From assembly GCF_038502225.1 (NCBI RefSeq), contig NC_091303.1, positions 25,324,800 through 25,388,799 on the forward strand: DNA of 64,000 bases, written 5' to 3'. This DNA is from Cherax quadricarinatus (Eukaryota > Arthropoda > Malacostraca > Decapoda > Parastacidae). Numbering within the stretch: position 1 is the first letter of the stretch; each line of letters opens with the position of its first letter. Shown here piece after piece: positions 44,990 to 54,980 of this stretch. The translations under genes were made by a program, and so were the position numbers. Under the pieces are notes generated by a model. It did not search any database. It saw only the letters and a list, made by a program, of their open reading frames with translations, and was not told the DNA's origin.

Positions 44990-45459
44990 ATACACAAGAT
45001 TCCAATGCTCTATTTATTCATGTAAGAGATTTTAACCATCCAATTGATTTTCAAGAAGTTGAGAAAGTAGTATCAAGCAAGTCCATGGTCGACAGGAATA
45101 TAATTGAATCTTGTTTCATAAAAAGCAGTTTTGACAATAATATGAATATTTCCTTTGGTTTATATAAATTAGATCCATTTATAATTAATAGAATTTGGGA
45201 AGAATTTAATAATACACTGGACAAATAAAAATTTTTAAATTTTCTTGGGTAGAATAGTTTGTTGGTGAGTTGTGCACAGGACCTGTCCAGTTGGGCCGGC
45301 GTGCGTCAGGTGTTTAACCGTTGTGGGATTTGATAGTGAGGTGCTGGCCAGACCCCTTATATAGCTTCCTTGGATGCTTTACTTTCATAGTTCCTTGATA
45401 ATGTGAGTAGTCACGAAGGTGCTTGGAATTTCTCTATTCTTTCAGAGTGGTTGTTTTGC

Positions 45460-45460
<1 letters not shown>
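44990..45460 (+). pseudogene. PLE-1 extreme C-terminus and 3' terminal repeat (plus copy)
   Basis: Encodes DSNALFIHVRDFNHPIDFQE, SSKSMVDRNIIESCF and PFIINRIWEEFNNTLDK, then stop at about 45,228, followed by the 3' UTR. Nearly identical to the end of the minus copy at 44,193-44,660. The hammerhead-like core has GAAG instead of GAAA. It ends GTGGTTGTTTTGCATTA and passes into (TA)n. The first two GIY-YIG blocks are missing. Confidence 0.85.

Positions 45461-45514
<54 letters not shown>
45461..45514. repeat. (TA)n microsatellite
   Basis: TA run between the PLE-1 3' end and the MITE. Confidence 0.95.
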
Positions 45515-45519
<5 letters not shown>

Positions 45520-45912
45520 GTCGTGCCGAATAGGTAAGGCTTGTGATTTTGGCTTAAACAACAACGCTCGTTTTGCTGAATACGGCAAGCGAACATTTGA
45601 GTATGCAATAATTTCGCAAAAATAATTCTGAACCTAACAAAAAATATATATTTCATTGTGTTTGTTTATTAAATTATTGTAAACTTATCTAAAATATACA
45701 TGTATTTATTGGATAAAGCTAAATTAAATTGAGCTTGTTATAATACAGTTAGGTAAGTTTCATAAGGTTCTTTTGGTACAAAATTATTAATTTTTACATT
45801 AACATATATGAAAAACATATCTTTAAACGTATAAGAGAAAATTTTAGAAAGGACTTAATTTTAAATAATTTCTTGCTAACTGACCAGTTTCACCTATTCG
45901 GCACGACATTAT
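45515..45912. mobile_element. ~390-bp MITE (copy 1), inserted in (TA)n
   Basis: Terminal inverted repeat TGTCGTGCCGAATAGGT / ACCTATTCGGCACGACA, extendable to ATAATG / CATTAT. The interior is AT-rich, non-coding and similar to copy 2. (TA)n on both sides fits a TA target, but the flanks are too simple to define a duplication. Superfamily unknown; terminal sequence does not identify it for me. Confidence 0.82.
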
Positions 45913-45925
45913 ATATACATCTATA

Positions 45926-46011
<86 letters not shown>
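45913..46011. repeat. (TA)n microsatellite
   Basis: Imperfect TA run (TACATCTATATC then pure TA). Confidence 0.95.
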
Positions 46012-46012
<1 letters not shown>

Positions 46013-46016
<4 letters not shown>

Positions 46017-46200
46017 AAAATCAACCACTGTGAAAGAATAGTGAAATTCCAAGCCCATTCGTGACTTCTCACATAAACAAGTAATTATGAGATAGTTCCT
46101 TGATAATGTGAGAAGTCAAGAAAGTGGTTGGAATTAATTTCACTATTCTTTCACAGTGGCTGTTTTGCATATTCTGATATCACCTGTTTACTGTGATCTT
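46013..46200. mobile_element. PLE-1 terminal repeat as an inverted dimer (second case)
   Basis: Left CAACCACTGTGAAAGAATAG...CCAAGC and right GGAATT...CTATTCTTTCACAGTGG are inverted copies with 3' ends outward, separated by a short core with AGTTCCTTGATAATGTGAGA. The right arm continues CTGTTTTGCATATTCTGATA, as does the left end of the 24.85-kb case in reverse. Hammerhead-like elements are degenerate (AAGAAAGTGG). Confidence 0.75.
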
Positions 46201-46202
46201 AT

Positions 46203-46250
<48 letters not shown>
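46203..46250. repeat. (TA)n microsatellite
   Basis: About 22 TA units. Confidence 0.95.
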
Positions 46251-46256
<6 letters not shown>

Positions 46257-46261
46257 TTCTT

Positions 46262-46716
46262 TCATTCAACACACCGGCCGTATCCCACCGAGGCGGGGTG
46301 GCCCAAAAGGAAAAATGAAAGCTTCTCCTTTTACATTTAGTAATATATACAGGAGAAGGGGTTACTAACCCCTTGCCCCCGGCATTTTAGTTGCCTCTTA
46401 CAACACGCATGGCTTACGGAGGAAGAATTCTGTTCCACTTCCCCATGGAGATAAGAGGAAATAGACAAGAACAAGAACTAGAAAGAAAATAGAAGAAACC
46501 CCAGAGGGGTATGTATATATATGCTTGTACATGTATGTGTAGTGTGACCTAAGTGTAAGTAGAAGTAGCAAGACGTACCTGAAATCTTGCATGTTCATGA
46601 GACAGAAAAATGGACACCAGCAATCCTACCATCATGTAAAACAATTACAGGCTTTCGTTTTACACTCACTTGGCAAGACGGTAGTACCTCCCTGGGCGAT
46701 TGCTGTCTAACAACCT

Positions 46717-46720
<4 letters not shown>
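46262..46720 (-). mobile_element. SINE-like dispersed repeat sharing the RTE 3' tail
   Basis: The left 55 bp (CACCGGCCGTATCCCACCGA-GGCGGGGTGGCCCAAAAGG) is the reverse complement of the RTE-like 3' end at 26,055-26,103 with a few changes. The remaining ~400 bp, not seen elsewhere in the window, has no coding frame. A non-coding repeat that shares a LINE tail is typical of a SINE mobilised by that LINE. It lies between two (TA)n arrays. Confidence 0.5.

Positions 46721-46721
<1 letters not shown>

Positions 46722-46790
<69 letters not shown>
46722..46790. repeat. (TA)n microsatellite
   Basis: About 34 TA units; 46,791-46,967 that follows is an unassigned spacer without a gene. Confidence 0.95.
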
Positions 46791-46793
<3 letters not shown>

Positions 46794-46963
46794 TCTCCCG
46801 AGAAGTTGGCTGGCTAGTGTCACCACTCGACCTCACTCTGAGAAAACTTCCTTTCATTTCTTCTGTTGCTACTCTTGTGACACTGCATAGCTCCTTATGA
46901 TGCACAGAGAAGTGTGAGAGTACTTCAGCTGAAGGTTTCCATCCCCCTTGGTTTGTCTTGCAT

Positions 46964-47593
<630 letters not shown>

Positions 47594-47970
47594 CAAGAGG
47601 TATCAAGGAAAATATATATACATCATTGACGAGTTCCGAGAGCTTTTCTACACTACTGGTGTTCCAACAATGTAAATGTCATACAGAACAGGTTAGCAGC
47701 TGTGAGGGAAACGTTCATTAAATAAGAGTGGAAGACTTCTTTTTACCCACATTACCACTCTTCACTTGCTTAGAGGCCATGGTTATTTGCAAAATGAATT
47801 AAAAAACACATGAAATACAAGACAAGGAGTTCACAGCTAATGAACGCACGTCTGACCGAGACCGACTACAAGGTGAAGTGTACACAAACATAAGTGAGGA
47901 AAATTCAGTGGTGACGTGTACTTAGCTCTGTGAAGACCTGTTTGTGTGCTCTCTGTGAATCTGAACCAGG

Positions 47971-48936
47971 ATGCCCTCTCTTGAGCAACTTTACCACCAG
48001 CTGAGAGAAGAGCTCAGAGTTGCTAAGATGGAGATACGGCGATTAACGGAGGAGAACAAGAGGATTCGTAGTAATCCTTCTGTTGTGAGTCCCCAGGTTA
48101 AGAGGGGAGCTTGGTCAGTGGCCGGGCAACATGGAACCAAGCTGAAGATCAAGAAAACGGTTGGAGAGGCAGAAACAACGAGAAACCAGAAGACTACCGT
48201 GGAAACTTCCAATCCATTCTCGGTGCTACCTGACGAATGTGAGTGTTCTACTGGGAATGCCACAACAAGCACCAAAGAAGCATTGGCAGACGTGAGTAAG
48301 ACATCCCTAGAAACCCCAACGAAGACCATCGAGAACGTCTTGACGAATTCTACAAGTGGTGTAATGCTACCTGGCGAATGTGAGTCGACTACTCGGAGCA
48401 TCACGACGGACGACGCCAAGGAAGGTAAAAACATTGTTGTTGTTGGGGATAGCCAGATTAGGTACATGGATAGGTCATTCTGCTTGAAGGACAGGAGTAG
48501 GAGGCAGAGAGTGTGTTTTCCTGGGGCTGGGATGAAGGATATTGTTAGCCGTCTGGATGACATCATGAGAGGTAATGGGAGCAATCCTATTATCTGTCTC
48601 AGTGCTGGAGGCAACGATGTTGGCAGACGTAGGAGTGAGGACCTGATTAGCAGGTATAGGTCAGCAATAGAGATAATTAGGAGGAAGGGTGGGAAACCTG
48701 TCATATGTGGCATTTTGCCAAGGAGAGGAGTTGGAAATGAATGGTTGTCCAGAGCAATTGGTGTCAATTCCTGGCTGGACAAATACTGTAAGGAAAATGC
48801 GGTAACATTCATTGACAACTGGGACCTCTTCTATGGCAGAAATGACATGTATGCCAGGGATGGGGTTCACTTATTTAGGTGTGGGGTGGGAGCACTGGCC
48901 AATGCAGGGGAGGGAGCTGTTAGGTCTTTAAACTAG
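47971..48936 (+). CDS. CR1 ORF1 protein with SGNH-hydrolase (esterase) domain
   Basis: 321 codons, intact. The N-terminus (SLEQLYHQLREELRVAKMEI, to about residue 33) is heptad-like and probably a coiled coil. Residues 35-150 are Ser/Thr-rich and probably disordered. From about residue 152 a GDSL/SGNH-type esterase domain is visible: VVVGDSQIRY with the nucleophile Ser161, SAGGNDVG with Asn215, and ARDGVHLF with Asp297 and His300. All four hallmark positions are present. CR1 and L2 elements are known to carry an esterase-like ORF1 in some lineages; its role in transposition is unclear. The start is the first Met in frame; the upstream sequence contains no competing Met that I could see. The stop is 14 nt before the ORF2 Met, in a different frame. 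Confidence 0.85.
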   Translation: MPSLEQLYHQLREELRVAKMEIRRLTEENKRIRSNPSVVSPQVKRGAWSVAGQHGTKLKIKKTVGEAETTRNQKTTVETSNPFSVLPDECECSTGNATTSTKEALADVSKTSLETPTKTIENVLTNSTSGVMLPGECESTTRSITTDDAKEGKNIVVVGDSQIRYMDRSFCLKDRSRRQRVCFPGAGMKDIVSRLDDIMRGNGSNPIICLSAGGNDVGRRRSEDLISRYRSAIEIIRRKGGKPVICGILPRRGVGNEWLSRAIGVNSWLDKYCKENAVTFIDNWDLFYGRNDMYARDGVHLFRCGVGALANAGEGAVRSLN

Positions 48937-48950
48937 GAATAGTTAGTGGT

Positions 48951-49877
48951 ATGGGTTTTTGCGGGAAAACTGTGAAGTCTCAAGGTAGTAATATGAGTAC
49001 TAGGAGAACCAGTAATAGACAAAATGAGGTGGATATTGGAAAGCCAGTGGCACTAATTGACAAGGACAGTAATAGGTTTAGTGGAATAACAGAAAGGAGC
49101 AGGAAGGGTAAAGAGAGAGGAGGGTCTTTAAGTATTTATTACACAAATAGTCGCAGTGCTAGGAATAAGATGGACGAGTTGAGACTAGTTGCTAGAGCAG
49201 GTAACATAGATGTGTTTGCCATTACTGAGACGTGGTTTAATTCAAAAAGTCGGGACATGCCTGCAGAATGTCACATTCAGGGTTTTAAATTGTTCCAAGT
49301 AGATAGAAGTATCGGGAAGGGGGGTGGGGTGGCATTGTATGTCCGAGATCGCTTGAACTGTTGCATAAAAACGGGTATTAAGTCTGAAGTAACACATACA
49401 GAGTCTGTTTGGATAGAATTTTCAGAGGGGCATGAAAAATTAACTTTAGGTGTGATATACCGTCCCCTAAATTTAGATAGGGACCAGGGGAAACTACTAT
49501 GGGAGGAAATTGTTAGGGCCACAAGGCACGATAATGTAGTAATTCTAGGAGACTTTAACTTTAGTCATATTGATTGGAATTTCTTGACTGGGAATTTAGA
49601 ATCATACGACTTCTTAGAAGTAGTTCAGGATTGTTTTTTGAAGCAGTTTGTGACAGAACCTACAAGGGGTAATAACCTGCTTGACTTAGTTCTGGCAAAC
49701 AATGAATCCCTTGTTAATAATTTAGAAGTTTCAGAGGAACTGGGTGCTAGCGACCACAAAACAATTACATTTAGAATTGAATGGAAGTATGATAGTAGGG
49801 ATAACTCGGTAACAGTCCCAGATTTTCGCTTAGCAGATTACGATGGGCTCAGAGAACACTTATCATCTGTTGACTGA
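48951..49877 (+). pseudogene. CR1 ORF2, endonuclease part
   Basis: Apurinic-type endonuclease that nicks target DNA for reverse transcription. 308 codons: YYTNSRSARNKMDELRLVAR, the catalytic Glu in VFAITETWFN, YRPLNLDRDQ, GDFNFSHIDW and SDHKTITF with the catalytic His. Active-site landmarks are intact. A TGA at 49,875-49,877 (after HLSSVD) cuts the frame. The same frame then reads through NEESYQYDSFLNTIHAAQRT to a TAG near 50,037, and a frameshift just after that leads to the RT part. A remade start is not needed because Met 48,951 lies 14 nt after ORF1. Confidence 0.88.
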
Positions 49878-50067
49878 GGTAACGAAGAGAGCTATCAATA
49901 TGACAGTTTTCTGAACACAATACATGCTGCTCAAAGAACGTTTATCCCTTATAAAGAAATTAGATCAAATAGAAATGACCCAAAATGGATGAATAATAGG
50001 CTGAAATATCTACTAGGGCATAAAAAAATGAATTTATAGGCGTATCAAAAGAGGCGAGGGTCATCTT

Positions 50068-51888
50068 ATGAACCAGTATATTGACATTAAGAGGGACATT
50101 AAAAAGGGGATAAGAAAAGCTAAAAGGGACTATGAAATTAAAGTTGCTAGGGATTCTAAAACTAACCCAAAAAGTTTTTTCCAGGTATATAGAACAAAAG
50201 TCAGAGATAAGATAGGTCCCCTTAAAAATAACTATGGGCATCTTACTGACAAAGAGAATGAAATGTGCTCGATTTTAAATAATTATTTCCTCTCGGTTTT
50301 TACACAGGAAGACACTAATAATATTCCGGTAATTAATTTTTATAGTGGGCCAGAAGAAGATAAATTATGTAACATCACAGTCACTAGTGAAATGGTTGTG
50401 AAGCAGATAGACCAACTGAAGCAAAATAAGTCACCGGGTCCTGATGAGGTTTTTTCAAGGGTTCTAAAGGAATGCAAAATGGAAGTCTGTGAACCATTAA
50501 CTAATATTTTTAATTTATCTCTTCAAACAGGTGTAGTGTCTGATATGTGGAAGATGGCTAATGTAATTCCTATTTTTAAAACAGGGGACAAGTCGTTACC
50601 GTCAAATTACCGCCCAATAAGCCTGACCTCAATTGTAGGCAAATTACTAGAGTCAATTATAGCTCAACTTATAAGAAGCCATCTCGATAAGCATAGCTTG
50701 ATTAATGATACTCAGCATGGATTCACAAGAGGCCGGTCTTGTCTAACTAATTTATTAACTTTCTTCAGTAAAGCTTTTGAGGCTGTTGACCACGATAAAG
50801 AATTTAATATTATTTACTTAGATTTTAGTAAGGCATTTGACAGAGTTCCGCACCAAAGACTGTTGAAGAAAGTAGCAGCTCATGGCATTGGGGGAAGAGT
50901 GCTCTAGTGGATCGAATCATGGTTCACAGACAGGAAGCAGAGAGTGTCCATAAATGGGGTTAAATCCGAGTGGGGATCAGTAACAAGTGGCGTTCCACAG
51001 GGATCAGTCTTGGGCCCGTTGTTGTTTATAATATATATCAATGATCTTGATAAAGGAATTACTAGTGATATGAGCAAATTCGCCGATGACACGAAGATAG
51101 GTAGGATAATTGATTCAAACGTAGATGTTAGGGAACTTCAGGAGGATTTAGACAAACTCTACTCTTGGTCAGAAAAGTGGCAGATGCAGTTCAGTGTAGA
51201 TAAATGCAAGGTTCTGAAGCTCGGGAGTGTCCATAACCCTAGCACTTATAAGTTAAATAATGTAGAACTTAGCCATACAGATTGCGAAAAGGACTTGGGG
51301 GTTATGGTAAGCAGCAACCTTAAACCAAGACAGCAATGCCTAAGCGTACGTAATAAGGCAAATAGATTACTGGGATTTATATCAAGAAGTGTAAGCAACA
51401 GAAGTTCAGAGGTCATACTGCAGCTTTATACATTATTAGTAAGGCCTCACCTAGATTATGCAGCTCAATTCTGGTCTCCATATTGCAGAATGGACATAAA
51501 TTCGTTAGAAAACATTCAGCGTAGGATGACTAAATTAATACATAGCATTAGAAATCTTCCTTATGAAGAAAGATTGAAGACTCTTAAGTTACATTCACTT
51601 GTTAGACGAAGAATGAGGGAAGACCTGATCGAAGTGTATAAGTGGAAGATAGGTATTAATAAAGGGGATATTAACAAGGTCTTGAGGATATCTCTCCAAG
51701 AGAGAACCTGCAGTAATGGATTTAAATTAGATAAGTTTAGATTTAGAAAGGACATAGGAAAGTATTGGTTTGGAAATAGGGTAGTTGATGAGTGGAACAG
51801 TCTACCTAGTTGGGTTATTGAGGCTAGGACTTTGGGTAGTTTCAAATTTAGGTTGGATAAGTACGTGAATGGGAGGGGATGGATTTGA
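50068..51888 (+). pseudogene. CR1 ORF2, reverse transcriptase and C-terminal domain
   Basis: One frame of about 606 codons broken only by a TAG at 50,905-50,907. Blocks in order: FFQVYRTKVRDKIGPL, LKQNKSPGPDEVFSRVL, NYRPISLTSIVGKLLES, TQHGFTRGRSCLTNLL, IIYLDFSKAFDRVPHQR (motif A Asp), then after the stop VPQGSVLGPLLFIIYIND, SKFADDTKIG (motif C, both Asp present), EKDLGVMVSSNLKPRQQ, RPHLDYAAQFWSPY and KYWFGNRVVDEWNSLP. The catalytic residues are intact, so damage is limited and the copy is young. Confidence 0.9.
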
Positions 51889-52021
51889 GTGGGACTTGCA
51901 CATCGGAGCTTGTTTCTTGGGTGGCATTGAAAGTTGGGTTGGTCAAATGTTTGTTAGTGGGATGAATTGTAAAGGACCTGCCTAGTATGGGCCAACAGGC
52001 CTGCTGCAGTGTTCCTCCTTT

Positions 52022-52036
52022 CTTATGTTCTTATGG
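52022..52036 (+). repeat. CR1 3' octamer tail
   Basis: TTCTTATGTTCTTATG-type terminus. CR1 elements typically end in short direct repeats rather than poly-A. Confidence 0.85.
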
Positions 52037-52680
52037 TATGGAATGTGAAAATTGGCGCGGCTGTGTTTGTTCGGCACCCGATTATGTGTTCGTGACCAGA
52101 TGCAAACATTTGGTGAATTTTTTGGATGTGAACCGATTTATTCGCGTTCGAAAACGTTTTGGACCAGAGGTTCCACTGTACCTCTGTTACGCCAACTCCG
52201 TTAGCTAAGCTGCTAGCTGCGCACCTTCATAGGCATTGTTACCTCTCGGAGGGAGTTCACAATAGTCACGACCACCTGTGACCTCACTACACTATCTCTA
52301 GCTTCCCTTTCCACTGCAGCTATTCCTGTGCGCCTTGCCATAACAAGGCAGACTCAAAAGAACACCATTATGTGCATGTTAGGCTTGCTTCATCTGATTT
52401 ATTTAATTTTTTCAATTTGCTTCAGTTAGGACGAGTTTATATTTTTATATTTTGAGAGATTTGCTTATATTTAATAAAATTTGCTTATTTTATTTTGTTA
52501 TACTTTATTTTTCTATGCTTTCTTTTCATATGGAGGAGGAGGAGGTTCCTTCAAATGCTCTTTGTGGGTGTGAAGGTCCTTACATCTTCACTGCAGCACA
52601 CCGCAGGTACATGCATAAGGGAGTTATCAACAGATGGAACCGACAAAGGGCTGTGATATCTACGTCTTACTGCGTGTGGC
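52037..52680. other. No gene recognised
   Basis: Non-coding sequence; AT-rich at 52,380-52,520. An 81-codon plus frame at 52,452 has no recognisable content. Confidence 0.45.
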
Positions 52681-52765
52681 TAGCACCAACAGCCTGACTG
52701 ATTAGGCCATTAACCAGGAGGCCTGGTTTGTGACCAAGGAGGCGGTGACCCCCTTGATTAACTAA
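52681..52765 (+). mobile_element. LINE-D 3'-end relic
   Basis: CACCAACAGCCTGACTGATT, CCAGGAGGCCTGGTTTGTGA and GGTGACCCCC resemble the LINE-D terminus at 7,240-7,330. Confidence 0.55.
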
Positions 52766-52889
52766 AAGCAGAAACCATGACAGCAATTACTGAACCATTA
52801 TTTTCATCCTTGCCTTAAAACATGAGGCACTGCAACAAAATCTGTCTTTAATGGCGGCTATGACCATGGGCTATGTAAGAATAGTAACC

Positions 52890-53130
52890 ACTGTAGGGGC
52901 TTGGCATAGGAATTGCGACTAGGGGTTAGGTATAAGGATGGAGACTAGGGGGTAGGTATAGGAGTGGTGGCTATTGACAAAGAATAGGAGTGGCGACTAG
53001 AGGCTAGATAAGGGAGTGGTTCGTAGCAGCTAGGCAGGGGAGTGGTAGCTAAAGGCTAGGTATGGGAGTGGTGGCTATGTATGGTAGCAGCAGCTAGGCG
53101 TTAAGGATGGGAGCGGTGGTTAGGTATGGA
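52890..53130. repeat. Degenerate ~28-bp minisatellite (left part)
   Basis: GGCTAGGTATGGGAGTGGTG-type units with many indels. The same units (GGCTAGGTATGGAAGTGGTAG) continue at 54,280-54,330, on the other side of a LINE-C insertion. Confidence 0.75.
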
Positions 53131-54275
53131 AAGATGAAGAACTCAAAAGGAACACTATACAAAACTCAAGAGAAGAGAATTAAAGGAACACGTGAAGAAC
53201 TTGGGAATAATTATGTCAGCTGCCCTTTTTTTTTAAAGCACATAATGAGATAAAGGTCAGGAGGATGACGGGGTGGATAATGAGAACCTTCGAAACAAGG
53301 GAAATAATGCCAATAGTGACACTTTTCAATCGATCGTGCTCCCTCGTTTGAAATATTGGTCAGTGTTGACGGCCCGTTCAGGGCAGGAGAAATATCAGAG
53401 CTGGAACAAATAAAGAGATCATTTACGGTTTGCATAGAGCCATTAAAGCATTAAATTACTGGGAATGCCTAAAGTCTTAAATGTGTACTCTCTGGAGAGG
53501 AGGAGGAGAGAGGCATGATAATATATACCTGGAAGGTACTTGGAGGGGGGGGGGGCCTTGTCCCAAATCTGCGCACTGCCATAACATACTGGAGCGAGAT
53601 ATGGGAAGAAGCGAAAGACGCGCCCAGTGATAGGCAGGGGTGCAGTGAGCAAAATAAAGGTACAATGTATCAACATTCGAGGTCCCAGATTATTCAACAT
53701 CTTACCAGAAGATATCAGATACACTGCTGGGACCAAGTGTGGAAGTCTCCAAGAGGAAACTGAAAAAATATCTTCAAGCGCCAGATCAACCAGGTTGTGA
53801 TGGATATGTGGGGATGCAGGACACCAACAGCAACAGCCTGAACATTGAAATGGTATAAAATACCGACAGGTTGTTAGGTAAGACACATATGCAACAATTA
53901 GGTATCTTTATTTCGAAACGTTTCGCCTACACAGTAGGCTTCTTCAGTCGAGTACAGAAAAGTTGATAGAAACAGAAGATACTTGAAGACGATGTAATCA
54001 GTCCATCACTGATTACTGACCACCTCAAAACTTTAAGGGTGATGGACTGATTACATCGTCTTCAAGTATCTTCTGCTTCTATCAACTTTTCTGTACTCGA
54101 CTGAAGAAGCCTACTGTGTAGGCGAAACGTTTCGAAATAAAGATACCTAACTGTTGCATATGTGTCTTACCTAACAGCAACAGCCTGGTTGACCAGGAAA
54201 GCATCAGACAAGCCTAGCCGATGGCCTAGCACCGGAAGTAGAAAGACTCTCGGAATTCATCAAAGGTATAAAGGC
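53131..54275 (+). pseudogene. LINE-C 3' half, split by a fold-back element
   Basis: Starts at the codons KNSKGTLYKTQEKR-like (same region as the truncation near 12,960) and continues through MSAALFF, LEQIKRSFTVCIEPLK-like residues, SLERRRREA and ITYWSEIWEEAKDAP. The C-terminal block and 3' UTR follow, interrupted at 53,841-54,172. Frameshifts throughout. Both outer flanks are the same minisatellite. Confidence 0.75.
53826..54187. mobile_element. Hammerhead-like fold-back element with 15-bp target-site duplication
   Basis: AACAGCAACAGCCTG at 53,826-53,840 recurs at 54,173-54,187, and excision restores LINE-C. The 332-bp insert is a head-to-head dimer. About 136 bp of each arm (ending at 54,006, starting at about 54,036) match as inverted copies with only two differences that I count. 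Each arm has a hammerhead-like core. On the plus strand this is TCGA, CTGAAGA (54,101-54,107), an extra A, GCCTAC-TGT-GTAGGC, GAAA (54,124-54,127), CGT, T, TCGA. The mirror image lies at about 53,917-53,955 on the minus strand. Confidence 0.88.
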
Positions 54276-54279
54276 AGTG

Positions 54280-54330
54280 GGCTAGGTATGGAAGTGGTAG
54301 CTAGGGGCTAGGTATGGGGATGGCAGCCAT
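54280..54330. repeat. ~28-bp minisatellite (right part)
   Basis: GGCTAGGTATGGAAGTGGTA and GGCTAGGTATGGGGATGGCA units continue the array of 52,890-53,130. Confidence 0.7.
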
Positions 54331-54944
54331 GCAGATAGCAGCGGTGGATCACATAATGTCATGCAAATCGATGGTGATAGACTCCAGGTCGGGATAATAA
54401 TATTATTGGTCACCCAGCCTCCTGCCGCCCAGTGCCCTGCCACCCAGTCTCCTGTCGCCCAGTTATCATTGGGAACTGGTGTTGGGGTGGTGGTGAGAGG
54501 TGGGTGTTGGGGATGACTGTTGGTCATCGGGAACTGGTGACGCAGAAGGAACTGGTACTGCGAGGATAGGATGCACTCGTATACCAAAAGAACAAATTGA
54601 TAGGAAGCGGTGTCAAGACGTTTTCCCCAGGTCGAGAAATGACGGCTGTAACACATGAAAATCTGGCGGAAGTCAGACAATCGAGACTCTCGACGCACTA
54701 TACGTCTGCATTGATCATACACTCCAGCACCTTACAGAGTTAGTAAGGGTGATGAGCCTACAACGGGTGGCGTGGCATCCGGACACATCTGGTTCGTGAA
54801 GAGATAGAGAAATACTGTTGGTTTCCAGTGAAGTGGTCACATTGGTCGATCTGAGTTAAAGGCGGGGACAAGAATTATTGACCGACCCCTGTAAACATAA
54901 TTAGGTAATTACACTATACGACCCCAGGCTCATCAAGCAGGAGC
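54331..54944. other. No gene recognised
   Basis: A 146-codon minus frame (54,722-54,282) is open but has no recognisable domain. At 54,840-54,910 the text GACCCCTGTAAACATAATTAGGTAATTACA resembles a diverged LINE-B 3' end. Confidence 0.4.
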
Positions 54945-54979
54945 ACATGCTCCCAAGCTGGTACAGCTTGGGAGCATGT
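54945..54979. repeat. 35-bp palindrome at the edge of the Tc1 hairpin element
   Basis: Arms ACATGCTCCCAAGCTG and CAGCTTGGGAGCATGT, perfect over 16 bp, with a GTA spacer. The right arm ends exactly at the TA target of the next element. Confidence 0.9.
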
Positions 54980-54980
54980 A

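Larger units (their letters stand above)
47780..52036 (+). mobile_element. Nearly complete CR1 retrotransposon (LINE-A)
   Basis: Order: 5' UTR, ORF1 (47,971-48,936), ORF2 (from 48,951 to 51,888, with three stops and one frameshift), and a ~145-bp 3' UTR ending CCTTTCTTATGTTCTTATG. The octamer TTCTTATG tail is shared with the copies ending at 22,606 and 61,120. The 5' boundary is uncertain (47,620-47,970); a stretch GAGTTCCGAGAGCTTTTCTA at 47,630 looks like LINE-C 3' sequence, so the element probably starts to its right. This is the only LINE here with ORF1 and endonuclease readable. Confidence 0.88.

Noticed and set aside
54282..54722. 146-codon minus-strand frame as a gene
   Set aside because: Overlaps minisatellite and LINE-C 3' sequence at its left end; no domain seen.
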